NCBI GenBank assembly: GCA_036395835.1
Contig: DASWCW010000064.1
Span: forward strand, 1 to 14,045
Length of the DNA: 14,045 nucleotides
From: AP-16 sp036395835
GTDB taxonomy: Bacteria > Pseudomonadota > Alphaproteobacteria > Rhizobiales > Xanthobacteraceae
Reading direction: 5' to 3'
This document shows, in pieces, positions 14,015 to 14,045 of the stretch (position 1 is the stretch's first letter; each line of letters starts with the position of its first letter). The notes beneath the pieces were generated by a model. It saw only the letters and a list, made by a program, of their open reading frames with translations. It had not been told where the DNA came from and ran no database searches. The translations under genes were made by a program, and so were the position numbers.

Positions 14015-14045
14015 GGGCGCTCACACCGCGAGCGAGTGCCGCGCC

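Noticed and set aside
1..14045. tRNA, rRNA or riboswitch genes
   Set aside because: No cloverleaf, rRNA core sequence or known riboswitch motif was recognised on either strand by reading.

Overview
This is a GC-rich window from an alphaproteobacterium, most likely a Hyphomicrobiales (Rhizobiales) member close to Bradyrhizobium, Rhodopseudomonas or a Xanthobacteraceae relative. That placement rests on protein similarity recognised by eye (CcoN, FixG, FixL and FixJ read very like the Bradyrhizobium proteins) and on short GC-rich palindromic intergenic repeats of the kind common in that group. No database search was run, so the genus is open.

Layout. (1) 83-1624, minus strand: a small hypothetical lipoprotein gene, preceded by a pgeF/yfiH (multicopper-oxidase-like DUF152) gene. 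(2) 1625-1982: a gene-free stretch with a cluster of nested perfect inverted repeats, then a FixK/FNR-type box. (3) 1983-5422, plus strand: ccoNOQP, the four subunits of cbb3-type cytochrome c oxidase, including the 49-residue ccoQ. (4) 5423-5693: another palindromic repeat and a second FixK box. (5) 5694-10172, plus strand: ccoGHIS (fixGHIS), the copper-delivery and assembly genes. (6) 10173-10385: the convergent gap to the next block, holding the second copy of a repeat whose first copy sits at the start of ccoH. (7) 10386-13017, minus strand: fixL and fixJ (overlapping), then a single-domain response regulator with its own FixK-type box. (8) 13199-13945, plus strand: fixK, divergent from fixL and followed by a strong intrinsic terminator.

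How it works together. FixL is a haem-PAS oxygen-sensing kinase. At low oxygen it phosphorylates FixJ, FixJ is expected to activate fixK, and FixK is expected to act at the three boxes seen here (before ccoN, before ccoG and before the single-domain receiver gene). The window therefore holds a nearly self-contained microaerobic respiration module: sensor, relay, transcription factor, terminal oxidase and its assembly factors. No nitrogenase gene is present, so a symbiotic role cannot be inferred.

I do not see a wholly new system. The points most worth a second look are: a repeat element that supplies the ribosome binding site and start codon of ccoH, with the binding site locked in an 11-bp hairpin; a FixK with serine where the redox-sensitive cysteine of Bradyrhizobium FixK2 lies; a FixL that joins a membrane sensor domain to a Bradyrhizobium-like haem-PAS/kinase; FixK-box control of the receiver-only protein; and the nested palindrome cluster before ccoN.
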